Shown: positions 63,915-64,000 of the stretch, piece after piece
How the letters are laid out: the number at the start of each line of letters is the position of its first letter
How positions within the stretch are numbered: the first letter of the stretch is position 1
From: Pyrinomonadaceae bacterium
Lineage (GTDB): Bacteria > Acidobacteriota > Blastocatellia > Pyrinomonadales > Pyrinomonadaceae
Assembly: GCA_019694395.1 (NCBI GenBank)
Contig: JAIBCC010000018.1
Coordinates: forward strand, 1-64,000
DNA: 64,000 bases
Direction of reading: 5' to 3'
Made by a program: the position numbers and the translations under genes
Notes under the pieces: generated by a model
What the model was told of the DNA's origin: nothing
The model's database searches: none
What the model saw: the letters and a program-made list of their open reading frames with translations, nothing else

Positions 63915-64000
63915 ATGGAAAAATCCTCTCCAAAAGGTTGGTATAGTCGGGGTTATTTACCTCATTTTGACGGCGGGGAAACTTTGCAATTTGTTACATT
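63915..64000 (+). CDS. REP-associated tyrosine transposase (RAYT), 5' end only
   Basis: The reading frame to the window edge gives 28 residues including [17 protein letters not shown], the N-terminal signature of RAYT (IS200/Y1-HUH-related) proteins. The HUH and catalytic Tyr lie beyond the edge. The REP-type hairpins 60-100 bp upstream fit the usual RAYT setting. Confidence 0.88.
   Translation, partial: MEKSSPKGWYSRGYLPHFDGGETLQFVT

Overview
The window looks like a piece of a chromosome from a Gram-negative, AT-leaning bacterium, most likely an Acidobacteriota of the Blastocatellia/Pyrinomonadaceae type. That placement is inference from gene families, not from a marker gene. The supporting families are an Oar-like outer-membrane barrel, OmpR-winged-helix/TM/TolB-propeller regulators, a DUF5916 barrel with an N-terminal CBM9-like domain, many secreted peptidases with Sec signals, a REP-associated tyrosine transposase (RAYT) and abundant palindromic intergenic repeats. 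There is no rRNA and no CRISPR array.

Region by region. (1) 79-6187 is a complete small integrative element lodged in a tRNA-Thr(CGU) gene. The intact tRNA at 79-151 is a chimera: its 3' half was supplied by the element, and the displaced host 3' half lies at 6145-6187. Between the 19-bp cores are an XRE regulator, two cargo genes (a lipoprotein and a zinc-ribbon/TM/SH3 protein), a wHTH-prim-pol replication protein, two small excisionase-type HTH proteins and a tyrosine integrase. No capsid, packaging or conjugation genes are present, so the layout resembles a minimal phage satellite. (2) 6274-11871 holds secreted hydrolase and TPR proteins and an RsbV/RsbW-type partner-switch pair. (3) 11994-21885 carries a HAD phosphatase-like gene, a LarA-like gene, a ferredoxin and a 1469-aa fusion of acyl-CoA reductase, acyl-AMP ligase, carrier protein and PlsC acyltransferase. 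With the SDR at 30667 this resembles a bacterial ether-lipid (elb-type) gene set. A visibly AT-richer block, a Phd/VapC toxin-antitoxin pair plus a Ser/Thr kinase with an unknown C-terminal domain (12820-14939), interrupts it. (4) 22070-30192 holds a DUF5916 barrel, a DDAH-like enzyme, a GH47 mannosidase and an M16 peptidase, followed by a 39-codon mini-prepilin and the SDR. (5) 31684-36186 encodes an unusual 1500-aa fusion of VIT + VWA domains to a TonB-receptor-like barrel. (6) 36742-40735 is a run of secreted or enzyme genes on the minus strand (amidase, NTR-like protein, coiled coil, M19 dipeptidase). (7) 41033-50830 is a c-di-GMP and two-component signalling block: a seven-PAS GGDEF-EAL protein, a HAMP-PAS histidine kinase, an Rcp1-like receiver and a receiver-GGDEF-EAL protein, with two candidate sigma-54 promoters. 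(8) 50839-63331 has small secreted beta-sandwich proteins, an S9 peptidase, a class-A beta-lactamase-like protein, a YdjM-like membrane protein, an APC permease, a winged-helix/TolB regulator, a 17-residue-repeat protein and an MFS transporter. (9) 63471-64000 has a PhaE/phasin-like small protein and the 5' end of a RAYT transposase.

Repeats form a second layer. There are several families of short hairpins and paired inverted repeats in intergenic DNA. One is a 45-nt sequence present twice, identical and inverted, about 20 kb apart. Another is a 268-bp MITE-like unit with perfect 17-bp terminal inverted repeats. The RAYT at the window edge is a plausible mobiliser of the REP-type units. All family assignments come from reading the protein sequences; no database search was run.
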